From: Atherix ibis
Lineage: Eukaryota > Arthropoda > Insecta > Diptera > Athericidae
Reading direction: 5' to 3'
Assembly: GCA_958298945.1 (NCBI GenBank)
Contig: OY282609.1
Span: 65,630,220-65,694,219, forward strand
DNA: 64,000 nucleotides
In this document: one piece after another, positions 45,637 to 56,103 of the stretch
How positions within the stretch are numbered: position 1 is the stretch's first letter
How the letters are laid out: each line of letters starts with the position of its first letter
The notes under the pieces: model-generated
Seen by the model: only the letters and a program-made list of their open reading frames with translations
Told to the model about the DNA's origin: nothing
Databases searched by the model: none
Position numbers and translations under genes: made by a program

Positions 45637-45774
45637 ATGGGCACGTGGATTAAAGTTGATTCTAAATTTTCAAATACTCCTAAGGAGGACGATAGCTCCT
45701 TAGAAAATATTCATACAAATGATAGTGTGAATAAAAAAGTTTCTGTGAAGTATTTGAGCGACTACTTGATGGTA
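45637..45774 (+). CDS. Possible first coding exon of an unrecognised gene
   Basis: The frame starts MGTWIKVDSKFSNTPKEDDS and continues through NIHTNDSVNKKVSVKYLSDY to the codon ATG immediately followed by GTAAGC, a good splice donor. The amino-acid composition looks more like protein than the A/T-driven noise around it. I recognise no family and cannot find a second exon: the next 2.2 kb is occupied by nested M6 and M2 transposons. It could be chance. Confidence 0.25.
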
Positions 45775-46019
45775 AGCGTTACTGGATTGCAAAGGAAATT
45801 GAAAATGGAAAAGTTTTGGAATAGAAAATTCAATCATATTTCCACAGTCTTTACATCACTTTGACTACTTATTGAGAATTTTCCATTTTTCTTCGGAAGA
45901 CTTTATACAAAATTCGCCATTTTATGGAGGAGTGTTTAGATTTTCGTTAGATTATAAAGGGTTTTTGAATAACAACTTAACAACATTTTTTTAAATTATC
46001 TCGCAAACCATTTAAGATA

Positions 46020-47287
46020 CGAGGGTCGTTCAATAAGTCCTTAGAAAAAGATGAAAAAAAAACTGTTTTTAAAAAAAAAAAATTTTATTTTTAAACATAA
46101 TCTCATTTTAGCTCTATAAACTTTTCCAACCGTTTTTCCAAAATTTTTATCCCTTCCAAAAAATAGGATTTCGGAAGTTCTGCAAAATACTCATCCGTTT
46201 GAGCAATGACGTCCTCGTTGGAAGTGAACCGTCGTCCGCCAAGCCATTTCTTCAGATTGGGGAAAAGATAATAGTCACTCGGGGCCAAATCTGGTGAATA
46301 AGCGGGATGCTGCAATAATTCCATTCTCAATTCCACAATTTTGGCCATGGAAACAGCGGAGGTGTGCACACGCGCATTTTCCTGATGCAAGAGGATTTTT
46401 TTCTTCTTCAGATGGGGGCGTTTCTCTTTGATTTCCTCGCTCAACCGTTGCAATAACGACGCGTAATAAGCTCCTGTTATTGTTTTTCCTTTTTCTAAGT
46501 AGTCGATAAAAATGATGCCCTGCGAATCCCAAAAGACCGTGGCCATCACCTTGCCGGCCGATGGGACAGTTTTTGCCTTCTACGGAGCCCGTTCACCCTT
46601 GAAAATCCACTGTGATGACTGTCTCTTTGTTTCTGGAGTGTAGTAGTGTATCCAGGTTTCGTCCACAGTGACATATCGACGAAGGAATTCGGCAGGATTG
46701 CGATGAAAGAGTGCCAACATAGCCTCAGAGTCCACTACACGATTGCGCTTATTCTCCTCTGAGAGCAAACGCAGCACCCATCTTGCCGAAATTTTTTTCA
46801 CAGACAATTTTTCATGCAAAATTGAAGCGGCCTCAACTAATTCGCGCACTTTAATTCGCCGATCGTTCAAAATCAGATCGTGGATTTTGTCGATGATTTC
46901 AGGAGTAGACACCTCAACTGGGCGTCCTGAACGATGTTCATCTTTTGTGGATGAACGGCCACGTTTAAATTCATTCACCCAATTGTAAACCGTCGCAAAC
47001 ACAGGTGCAGATGTGCCATGAACTGCATCCAACTCGGCTTTGATTTCTTTCGGGCTTAAGCCTTTCAAATGGAGATGTTTGATGACAGTCCTAAACTCGC
47101 TTTTTTCCATTGTTATGCACAAATAAATGTCGTTAACTTTAATCAACGATAGAAATTGACCTACGCTATGGATTGAGCTGAAATTTTGACAGCTTTCCTG
47201 TCGATAATGCAACTTACAAAAAAAAATCTTTCTGACACTACGAGCGCAATTTCTCGGATTTTCTAAGGACTTATTGAACGACCCTCG
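46020..47287 (-). mobile_element. mariner M2 copy b (irritans-like), nested in M6
   Basis: Termini CGAGGGTCGTTCAATAAGTC and its inverted partner are flanked by TA (46018-46019 and 47288-47289). Length 1268 bp. It is the most complete M2 copy. Confidence 0.93.
46103..47110 (-). pseudogene. M2b mariner transposase, one nonsense codon and a small deletion
   Basis: ATG at 47108-47110 gives MEKSEFRTVIKHLHLKGLSP. The helix-turn-helix, linker and DETW block are intact, except for about 24 bases lost in frame after RRIKVRELVEA (the TGISQGTV part of the second helix-turn-helix). A TAG replaces a lysine codon in the 'APKKAKT' region at about 46577. The catalytic aspartates are at VDETW and SPDLAPSD, while the second block reads HQENARVHT, so the second catalytic Asp is changed to Glu. 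The frame stops at 46103, a few residues before the end inferred from M2a. The copy is inactive for at least three reasons, yet otherwise little decayed, suggesting recent activity of the family. Confidence 0.9.
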
Positions 47288-47319
47288 TATATCAAAACTT
47301 TTCTTATTGCCTTAAAGTA

Positions 47320-48010
47320 CAATCAATGCAATTATTAGTGGAACTCGACTTCGGTCATATGTCCACCATGGGCACGCTTGCAGCGGTCGAATCGTTAAAG
47401 CCAATTTTCGATGACTCGGCCACACAATTCGACAGGAATGGCCGCTTTTTCTCGTTCGATGTCGGCTTTTAGCTCCTCTAACGTCGCCGGCTTGTTGGAA
47501 TGGACCATTGATTTAACGTAGCCCCACAGAAAAAAGTCTAGAGGTGTTAAATCACAAGATCTCGGCGGCCAATCGAAAGGACCTTTTCTCGATATAACAC
47601 GTTCACCGAACTTGGACTTCAATAAGTCGATTGTTTCTCCCGCTGTGTGGGATGTGGCACCGTCTTGTTGAAACCACATATCACTGATGTCCAGCCCATG
47701 CAATTGATCGAAGATATAACGCTGCAACATGTCTCTGTAGCGTTCACCATTGACTGTAACGTGACGGTCATTTTCATCAACGAAGAAAAATGGCCCAATG
47801 ACGCCACCGGCATAAAAATCACACCATACAGTCACTTTTTGTGGATGAAGTGGTGTTTCATGAAGCACATGAGGGTTTGCAGCACTCAAATAATGCATAT
47901 TTTATTTGTTGACGAAGCAATTCAACCAAAAATGCGCTTCATCGCTGCAGATGATTTTGCGATGAAAGTCGTCATTTTCGGTAAACTTCTCTAGAAGCAA
48001 AGACTCACGA
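47320..48010 (-). pseudogene. M6 D,D41D transposase, catalytic part
   Basis: The remnant begins in SLLLEKFTENDDFHRKIICS, then DEAHFWLNCFVNK with the first catalytic Asp, a stop (TAA at about 47907), and the long frame MHYLSAANPHVLHETPLHPQ, VTVWCDFYAGGVIGPFFF, MWFQQDGATSHTAGETIDLL, WPPRSCDLTPLDFFLWGYVK and ELCGRVIENWL. After a stop it ends RFDRCKRAHGGHMTEVEFH. The second and third aspartates are 41 residues apart. The N-terminal DNA-binding domains are missing. Confidence 0.85.
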
Positions 48011-48043
48011 ACGAAGAAACGTTCTTCGTTCGTGAGTCTTTGC
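47997..48043. repeat. Perfect 22-bp inverted repeat with 3-bp loop inside M6
   Basis: The arm GCAAAGACTCACGAACGAAG plus AA and its exact complement surround ACG. It marks the junction between the transposase remnant and the 5' end of the element. Confidence 0.92.
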
Positions 48044-48157
48044 ATGATGAAAATGTTTAAGTTACTGAGTGTTTTGATAGTGACAGCGCACTGATTGGTT
48101 TAAGGGTGCGTTCACAGTAAGAAATCAAAAGCGCCAAGTTGATATTGAAAAACCCGA

Positions 48158-48470
48158 TATTTCGAATCCCTTTTCAATTACTTGTTGTTAATGTTCAGAA
48201 ACTGTCAACAAAAATTTTAATCTCCTGATAATTCAGGTAAATTTATAGTTTCTATTCCCTTGGCGTATAATATGCAGAATATTTTTAAGTAATTTCCTCC
48301 CCAATTATTGACATTTTAGCATTTTCGCAATCATTTGTTCAGTCATCAGATGCTTTTATAAGGCACGCAAGTTACAGTTATTTACATGTTACAGTTGAAT
48401 AACCCCGTAATCCTCGTTAATTTGTTAATGAACTGAAAATTAAGGCGTGTACCGATATTAGGAATACATA
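48158..48470. other. Short spacer between M6 and M8a
   Basis: Nothing recognised. Confidence 0.45.
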
Positions 48471-48923
48471 CGAGGAGTGATAGAAAAGTAAGGAGTGCGA
48501 CATCCCCCTCTACATAGCGTGTACGTTAGTCCCTCTTAGATCTGCAGTAGAAGTTTCAATTTCGTCTAGTACCTACGCGACCTTATGGTATACGATCGTG
48601 ATAAATGAAATTGTGTTGTTGTTGTGCTTCACGAAAAATAAAATAGTGAAATTTGAAGAAACGATATGCAATCCATTTTTTTGTTAAACAAGTTTAATTT
48701 ACGAAATGTTGCAACGAGCCCATGGGGAATATTTCCCTATCAAGAGCATAAGCTTTCCGTTGGCATAAAGCATTTTTGAAGGGCCGAAAAGTAATGGATT
48801 ATGAACTACACTCGGGAAAACCTACAATAATGAAAACTGTTGAAAAAGCATTTTTCGCGTCAGATCGGATATTACAGACACTGGATGCTCTACCATGCCA
48901 ACGGTCCTTGTCACACGGTCATC

Positions 48924-49246
48924 AAGTTTTATATTCACTTTAATTTAATACACTTTCATGGGTATTTCGATAAGATTGTTGAAAATTTGCTCAATTCCAG
49001 AATATATTTTTTGTATTGTAAAAATAACAATAAAAGTAAATCGAAATGCATAAAGTGATTATTGAAAATAGTAGAAAATATTTATTTTTAATTTAAGAAA
49101 TGAATACGACAACAAAATTTCTAGTGGTACACGAATAAAAATTAATAAATTTGTTGCTTCATTCTAAAAATCGACAACATCATTAATGATACATTTTAAC
49201 ATTGATGAGAAATATCGAAAATACTTACAGAAACTTAAACCACTGA
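48924..49246 (+). repeat. Unknown repeat R1, copy 2, inside M8a
   Basis: It matches 41118-41461. It begins AAGTTTTATATTCACTTTAA directly after the interrupted M8 sequence CACGGTCATC and ends directly at the M1f terminus. Confidence 0.8.
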
Positions 49247-49396
49247 CCAGGTGTATAAGGTTAAATCCGCTGTTTGGTCATAGATGGCCCGAGTTAGCTT
49301 ATTAAGCTACCATGGGCACGCCATGCTTCTTTTTATGAGTTTGACACAAACTGAGTTAATCAGTGCACATTGTCAGCAATTTCGTACAACAACATA

Positions 49397-49546
49397 TTCG
49401 GGAAGCTCTGCTTTTCTGATTCGGCAGTTGATTTCTTCAAATTGAAGCAGATAAAGCAGAGCTTCCCGAATATGCCCAGAAAAAGAGCATATTCGGGAAA
49501 CTCTGCTTTTCTGCTTCAATTTGAAGAAATCAACTGCCGAATCGTA
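49397..49546. repeat. Inverted duplication inside M1f
   Basis: The 5' coding start (about 60 bases, CATATTCGGGAAACTCTGCT onwards, 49489-49546) is present a second time in reverse just upstream (49397-49471), separated by about 17 bases. The arms differ at a few bases. Confidence 0.85.
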
Positions 49547-50500
49547 TTATATGCTTATGGAGACCTATGGTGACAATGCTTTATCGAAAACAACGTGCCG
49601 AGATTGGTTTCGTCGGTTCAAAGACGGCAATTTTGACTTGTGGGACAAGAAGCGTAAAAATCGGCCTAGGAAGGTTAAGGATCATCAATTCCACGCTCTT
49701 TTGGACGAAGACGATACCCGATCGCAAAAAATGCTCGCGGAGCAATTGGATGTTACTCAACCAACCATTTCTATGCGTCTGCGTGCCATGGGGAAGATTG
49801 AAAAGATCGGAAAATGGGTGCTGCATGAATTGAACGATAGGCAGATGGAGCAACGCCAAAACACATGCGAAATCTTGCTCGCCAGACAAAAAAGAAAGTC
49901 GTTCCTGCATCGGATTGTGACAGGCGATGAAAAGTGGATATATTTTGAGAATCCTAAACGCAAGAAATCGTGGGTTGATCCCGGCCAACCATCAACATCT
50001 TCCCCAAGACCAAATGGCTTCAGACGGAAGACGATGCTATGCGTTTGGTGGGATCAGCAGGGTATCGTCTACTATGATATGTTGAAACCTGGTGAAACTG
50101 TCAATGCTCACTGCTACCATAAAAAAAATGAGCAAATTGCACCGTGCTCTGCGTGAAAAAACGACGGATTATCAACAAAGACATAACAAGCAGATTTTTC
50201 TCCACTACAACGCACCATCGCACACGTCAAAAATGGTCCGAAACTACTTGGAGACACTCAACTGGGAGGTGCTACCCCACCCCACTTATTCATCAGACCT
50301 GGCCCCTTCCGACTACCACTTGTTTTCGTCGATGGGCCACGCGCTCGCTGAGCAACACTTCGATTATTACGAAGACGTTCGAAAATGGCTTGATGAGTGG
50401 TTTGCCTCGAAAGAGAAGGAATTTTTTTTAGCGTGGTATCTACAAATTGCCCGAGAGATGGGAAAGATGTGTAGCTACCGAGGGCAAGTACTTTGAATAA
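49472..50500 (+). pseudogene. M1f mariner transposase (Mos1-like), three frameshifts
   Basis: The start (ATG 49472) gives MPRKRAYSGNSAFLLQFEEI, then shifts frame by one base (KKSTAESYYMLMETYGDNAL). A long frame follows: CRDWFRRFKDGNFDLWDKKR, LLDEDDTRSQKMLAEQLDVT, TCEILLARQKRKSFLHRIVT, GDEKWIYFENPKRKKSWVD (first catalytic Asp), FRRKTMLCVWWDQQGIVYYD and MLKPGETVNAHCYH. A slip in an A-run near 50120 shifts to LHRALREKTTDYQQRHN, LHYNAPSHTSKMVRNYLETL (the second catalytic Asp of HDN is Tyr) and YSSDLAPSDYHLFSSMGHAL (third Asp, 34 residues on), then WLDEWFASKEKEFF before a last shift near 50430. It gives the best view of the lineage, which lies close to Mos1. Confidence 0.9.
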
Positions 50501-50695
50501 ATTTGTTTTTGCTTTCTATGAAAAAAACATGTGTTTTTTGACTAAAAAATAGCGGATTTAAGCTTATACACCTGGTATTTCTGTGGTTCCTCAGCCCTCC
50601 CAATTACCTGATCTAAACCCGTGTGACTTGTTTTTGCTCCCAAGATCAAAAAGCACTTGAAAGGACGTTATTTTGGTACTGCCGATAACATACAA

Positions 50696-50940
50696 AGAAG
50701 TGTAACCGTGGAGATGAAGGCGATTCCGGTCCAACCCTTCCAGCACTGTTAAGAAAAGTAGAAACAATGCCTTCGCCGATGTACAGCTGCTCAATATTGA
50801 TATTATATCAATATATATGTATATATATAGAAGAGAAAAGTAGAAGTGTAACCGTGGAGATGAAGGCGATTCCGGTCCAACCCTTCCAGCACTGTTAAGA
50901 AAAGTAGAAACAACGCCTTCGCCGATGTACAGCTGCTCAA
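50696..50940 (+). repeat. 99-bp tandem duplication within the M8a coding remnant
   Basis: 50696-50794 and 50842-50940 are identical except for one base (AATGCC against AACGCC), separated by 47 bases rich in AT dinucleotides. The unit covers the codons MKAIPVQPFQHC through RRCTAAQ. Confidence 0.93.
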
Positions 50941-51037
50941 GGGAACTACTTTGAGTGGACAATATTGATATTTACAAATAAAATTTCAAGCTGTTGAAAA
51001 ATATAAATTAGTCTCAGTACTTTTCTATCACACTGCG

Positions 51038-53019
51038 CCCAATAATTATTTTCACCAAAATCTATTAGATTTGTTCATTTTTCATACATATTTTTGGAAT
51101 ACAACTGTTCTTATAAAGATACCGAAGTGCATGCCATTTTTTCAAACACATCCTAGTGACATAGCCTTGGTTCTGTTTGTGGTTACTAATAAACTCTATA
51201 AATTATCATATCGAAATTTCGTTTGGAATATAATCCCAATATTATTAATATTAATGAAAATCAACAAAATAAATAGAAAATAAAAATTGGAATATCCTTT
51301 GGGGATGAATGAAAATTGAATTTGTTATCTGAGATAATTAAAAATCTCCAATTTTCGATAGATTTTTGATGAGTATTGATTAAGTATATAAATTTTATAT
51401 TGAAATAAAATAGGATTTTTTTTTTTTTTTTGGTAATGCAAATTATGACTATGCCTCTATTTGGTAACGTGTTAAGTTATATGAACATCAAGAAGATGTG
51501 TTCTTTATAAGATCAGACTAAGAACCTAAATTTTTTGAAGGTTTTTTTTTCACTTTCAAAACATTAAATGCCAAAAACTCACGAACAATGTACATATACA
51601 ATTGTTAATATAACTTCACACTCTATAAAATGCTACCTGGTGTGAACTTTCTATTATAAATTGCAAAAATAAAAATTAAATCCCTAACCGTTGTGTATGC
51701 TTACGTGTTTTTATGTTTACAATAAGTTTGTTCTACTATCTAAGTAATCATACGAGTATCACCTGCGAAAGTAAACAATTCATCGAATTGCGTCCATCTA
51801 TCTTACTCGTATTTATACAAAGTACATACGTACTCATATGTGCCTCCATATTTATTGTGAACATCAAATTAATAATATATATTTTCGTGACTGATTTAAG
51901 ATAATCAACGAAGGTGAATATATTAGTACGAGTAAATACGAGTATCTACCTTTGAGGTGCATTGCTTGCACATACGTGTATTGTGCTTGGTCGATCAATT
52001 TTTATTCTCTATTTGATTACTCCAATCACGCTAGTCCCAGTAAACACGGACAATTATGAATTCATACAACCAACTCGCTACGGTTCTGGTAGTGAAATTT
52101 ATTTTGTTTATCATGAAAACCAGAAAAGAAATTATCTGATCAAGTGAATTGTCTGTTATGCATCGCAACTTATTCGCAATTGTGAATCTTTCTATTTAAG
52201 GACAGCAAAAGTCTGTGCACTACTTTCTTCCACTTAAATTTTATTCACACTTGTGATAATACCGAGTTTTCTATTTTATTCAAACATTAAATAGACTCCA
52301 AAAGTAATCATTAAAAAATATTTTGTTGGATGGAAGATTCGAACACAATTGCAACTTGCAGAAAGTAAGGTCAACTTGGACTCGTTCAGGAAATTTGTTG
52401 ATTAAAAAAAACTAAACACAATTGCGACAAATTAAAAAACGTCACCTTCGATTTCAATTTCAACATTGCCGTCACATAAAATGACATTAAAAATATGAAA
52501 AAATATCGGCAGTACTACGAACAGGACTCTGTTTACCATTATGTGCGCACCCATAAGATTGTGAAGGTTTTAAATAATTTGACTGCGCTTTTTCAGGTTC
52601 TCATCACTATTGCGTTTAGAGTTAGTAGGAAGCTAAACTTTAATATACAAAATATCACCCGAACTACCCAATTTGACCATTTATGCATCAGATTTTTAGA
52701 TATTAAATAATGGATTTAATGTTGTTATATTTTATTGTTTTTTTTTTTAAGAAATTGTGTACTTTTAATCCTACTTCCCATTAAACCTAAAATTAAGAGG
52801 CTCGAAAAATAAATTGGTTTATCCAAAATTGAGATTTTTCCGCATTGTCGTTGATTTTAACATTTTGAATTTCCAAAAATTTGGAATAGACCACCACCAA
52901 TTTTCAATTCGATACCCAAAAATTAGGCTAAAAATAAAAATTTTAGGGACATTCAAAATTAGTGTGAAGTGCTTCAAATTAATCATCTTATGTGTATCAT
53001 AATATATTTTTTATGTGTA
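51038..53019. other. AT-rich intergenic region
   Basis: No supported gene. The open frames at 51713-52147 and 52495-52710 have no recognisable domain. TATTTAAG at 52192-52199 is a weak TATA-like word. Confidence 0.45.
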
Positions 53020-54257
53020 TAACTTAAAAATGCGGGATTTTTGGCAAACTTTGAGTGTTTATTTTGAAAAATTGTTACAATATATTTTATTCAAAGTATT
53101 GTCCATCGGAAGCCACTACTTTTTCCCATCTTTCTGGCAACATATGGATTCCGCGCCAAAAAAACTGCTCCGGTTTTGAGGCCAAGAATGAATCAAGCCA
53201 ATTTTTGATGCCCTGTTCTGAAGTGAAGCGTATTGCGGTGAGGGCGTTTTGCATGGATCTAAACAAATAGTAGTCGGACGGGGCAAGGTCTGGGCTATAA
53301 GGCGGGTGAGGCAAAACCATCCCAGCCACTGTTTTCTAAATAATTTTTAACCGGTCTTGCAACATGAGGCCGAGCGTTGTCATGATGGAAAATTATGGCT
53401 TCGTGTCTGGTCGCATATTCCGGGCGTTTTTCGGCCAATGCTCGCTTCAAACGAATTAATTGTGTTCGGTAGAGGTCGCCTGTGATCGTCTGGCCTGATT
53501 TCAATAGCTCATAATAGATCACACCCTTCTGATCCCGCCAAATACAGAGCATTACCTTGGCGCCATGGATATTTGTTTTTGGCTGGTTGGCCGGGCTTCA
53601 CATACGATTTTTTGCGCTTAGGGTTGTCGTAATGAATCCATTTTTCGTCGCCAGTAATGATTCGATTCAAAAACGACTTCTTTTTCTGCCGTTCAAGCAG
53701 CATTTCGGACATGCAAAATCGCCTTTCAACGTCTCTCGGCTTCAATTCATATGGGACCCAATTTCCTTGCTTTTGGATGAATCCTGCTGCTTTCAAACGT
53801 TTTGAAATGGCTGCTTGAGTGACTCCCAATGATTTTGCAATTTCTTCTTGAGTTCGACAACAGTCTTCGTCGAGTAATGCCTCCAACTCTTCAACTTCAA
53901 ACTTTTTTGGCTGACCTGGTCGTTCTTTGTCTTCCGTGTCAAAATCACCACTTCTGAACCTCACAAACCATCTCTCGCACGTTGAAATCGATGGAACATA
54001 TTCAGGATAAGCTTCGGTGAGCAATCGATGTGCTTCAGCTGCACTTGAAGAAGTAAATCAATACTTCCCGCAAATGGGACTTTTTTGGTACGAAATTCGA
54101 CATTTTTGAAGCAAAAAAAAACTTTGTTGTTTATACTATTTCGTTCAATGACTAATCGAGAATGAATGACAGATGTTTAACCTCCAAAATGCCATATGAG
54201 TTACAAACCATGTGTAAAAGTTTTGGCATCTGTTGTCAATCCCGCACTCTTAAGTTA
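53020..54257 (-). mobile_element. mariner M5, second Mos1-like lineage, 1.24 kb
   Basis: The termini TAACTTAAAAATGCGGGATT (left) and AATCCCGCACTCTTAAGTTA (right) are inverted repeats, and TA flanks each side. The transposase runs on the minus strand nearly end to end. Confidence 0.9.
53087..54103 (-). pseudogene. M5 mariner transposase, near full length with three frameshifts
   Basis: ATG at 54101-54103 opens MSNFVPKKSHLREVLIYFFK, then a frameshift near 54040. The long frame has CERWFVRFRSGDFDTEDKER, LEALLDEDCCRTQEEIAKSL, GVTQAAISKRLKAAGFIQKQ, GNWVPYELKPRDVERRFCMS, FLNRIITGDEKWIHYDNPKR (first Asp) and KSYVKPGQPAKN. After a shift near 53560 come MLCIWRDQKGVIYYELLKSG, ITGDLYRTQLIRLKRALAEK and IIFHHDNARPHVARPVKNYL (second Asp). 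A last small shift near 53325 leads to LPHPPYSPDLAPSDYYLFRS (third Asp) and ends WRGIHMLPERWEKVVASDGQ YFE-stop. All three catalytic aspartates and the WVPYEL/YSPDLAPSDY signatures are kept, making it the best-preserved catalytic core in the window. Confidence 0.92.
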
Positions 54258-56103
54258 TACAACCAATAGTAAAAATTTTTGGTAGCCGTGTAGACCGATA
54301 ATACGTGTATTCTCTGCCGTAGAAGGCGGCTAAAAGTGGAATTTTTGGATTCCAACGAAAGTACTTCTAAGACATTTGGCGACTGTTGAGAAAATTATTA
54401 AACCATCATGATCGCTTTTATGTACAAAACAAAAAAGTTAAGATGTTCACAATAATCCTGAATCCACAATCTTCAATTTACACATCATTTTATTTTTTCA
54501 TTATTTTATTATTGAAGTTTAAATTTGTTGTGGTTAATGGTATAAAAATATGAAGTTTTGCAAATGACAATCTAATAATTAATTTCCATAATATTTTTGG
54601 TTCATTGATGTTAATTTAAAGTCACAATAACGATGATAAGATGCCTATTTATTGTTGGAAACTTTTCCAATTTCATTTTTGTTCAATGACTTCAGAGGCT
54701 CGAATCGACTTTTGCAATTTCAGTAAATTTCACTCCTGAATACGACGACCAATGAAGTTTCTAAGCAAAAAGGAAGCGTGCGTGTTATTTCAATATAATT
54801 TAACGATGTGTAAACTAACTTAAATTTATGTATTACGATAGGTGGGTTGGTAGAGATGGCTGGGGATTATAAGTATTCGAAGGAAAAAAAAAATAAATAA
54901 TAATTTCTTCAGCTCGTTTTGTAGTCGATTCCGGTGACAGATGCCGAGTTGACCTTCCGAGTCATACAACAAGAAGTCCACTAATGGGAAATGTAAAGGA
55001 AATTATTTTGACTAATAAAGAATAAATACTATTCGATGTTTCATAGAATAGACTGGTACATATCAATAAAAAACAGAAGGTCCTTTCTCTAATCGATAAT
55101 GGAGTACTGGTTAGTTAGCTTAAATCTTTAGTATCGGTTGAGTTGCTAGTATCATCAGTGGTTAGAACGCTTATACGACGTGCAGAATAATATTTTGATC
55201 GGTAAAATGTCAAGGAATATTTTCGTAAGTCTGAACTGTAACTTCTACTAATACAAAAGTACATACACATATGCACCACTAATAATTCTATATTATTTAC
55301 GCATTACTCGAAAGGTTTACCGATGATATTAGTCTTAGCCATTGCAGGACTCTCTTTATTTCACGAAAGAAATATTTATAAATTTTGAGAAAGTTCAAAT
55401 CGATACTACTTAGTTTACTTGGACATATTTGAAGGTTTTTATTGCGTGTGGAAAAATTATCAAACAGCACGAAATATATTTTTTTTACTCTGTTAAAATA
55501 ATTTTTTACGATTTTTTCTATTCGATATTAATTGTTTAGATTGAACGTCAATAGAAATTCCTTCTCTTATATTTTTCTTTTTTTGAGTAAATAAAAAATT
55601 TTATTATTGTAAGAGAATAAAAATTTCAGTAATATTTTACCAAAAAGAAATTCCAAATTACCTACCTATCCATTTAGAATTGAAAAATTGTATTATTTCT
55701 ATATTGAAATGAACATTTCTATCTATAATTTTGTACTTAAAAAAATAACTAAAATAATTGGTCAACATTATTCTACATTCATTTAATATCCTGCCAAATT
55801 CGTCAACTTTTTACCAAAAACGGATATTATTAAACTCATATTCAGGAACTTACACATTTATAGTTTTCATGTTATTTTGATAACAACTCCCCAGACCCCT
55901 CCCTCATACAATTATTTTTTATGTCAATGTAATCATTTCGATTTTTATATATTCAATCAATTTACTTACTTATGTGTATGTATATATGTGTGTTCATACA
56001 TATATACACGTGCAATTAGATTAATTGATTTTATTTTATTTTCAATTGGACATGCGCCATAGAAATGTAATTAATTTTTAATTTATTTCATATTATTTCA
56101 GTA
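54258..56103. other. AT-rich intergenic region
   Basis: No supported gene. 54900-54990 is a short GC-richer patch of unknown nature. Confidence 0.45.

Larger units (their letters stand above)
45957..48157 (-). mobile_element. mariner M6 (D,D41D) interrupted by M2 copy b
   Basis: The left terminus AAGGGTTTTTGAATAACAAC (45957) and right terminus (minus strand TCGGGTTTTTCAATATCAAC at 48157) match in about 15 of the first 20 bases, with TA outside each. M2b (46020-47287) with its own TA duplication sits in the 3' untranslated part. Without it M6 is about 930 bp. The N-terminal third of the transposase is missing and replaced by a foldback at 47997-48043. Confidence 0.8.
49247..50575 (+). mobile_element. 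mariner M1 copy f, the most complete M1 copy
   Basis: Termini CCAGGTGTATAAGGTTAAAT and the inverted partner ending ACACCTGG. TA follows the right end only. The left neighbour is R1 with ACTGA, exactly as at M1e. Confidence 0.9.
48471..51037 (+). mobile_element. mariner M8 copy a, split by R1 plus M1f
   Basis: The left terminus CGAGGAGTGATAGAAAAGTA (48471, preceded by TA) matches the inverted right terminus (minus strand CGCAGTGTGATAGAAAAGTA at 51037). The left part (48471-48923) encodes N-terminal pieces YEMLQRAHGEYFPI and RWHKAFLEGR-like codons, jumps by internal deletion to VRSDITDTGCSTMPTVLVTR (the DIADTWMLHHDNAPCHT region, out of frame) and stops at the R1 boundary. The right part (50576-51037) resumes with VVPQPSQLPDLNPCDLFLLP, HLKGRYFGTADNIQRSVTVE, MKAIPVQPFQHC and RRCTAAQGNYFEW. 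Confidence 0.82.
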
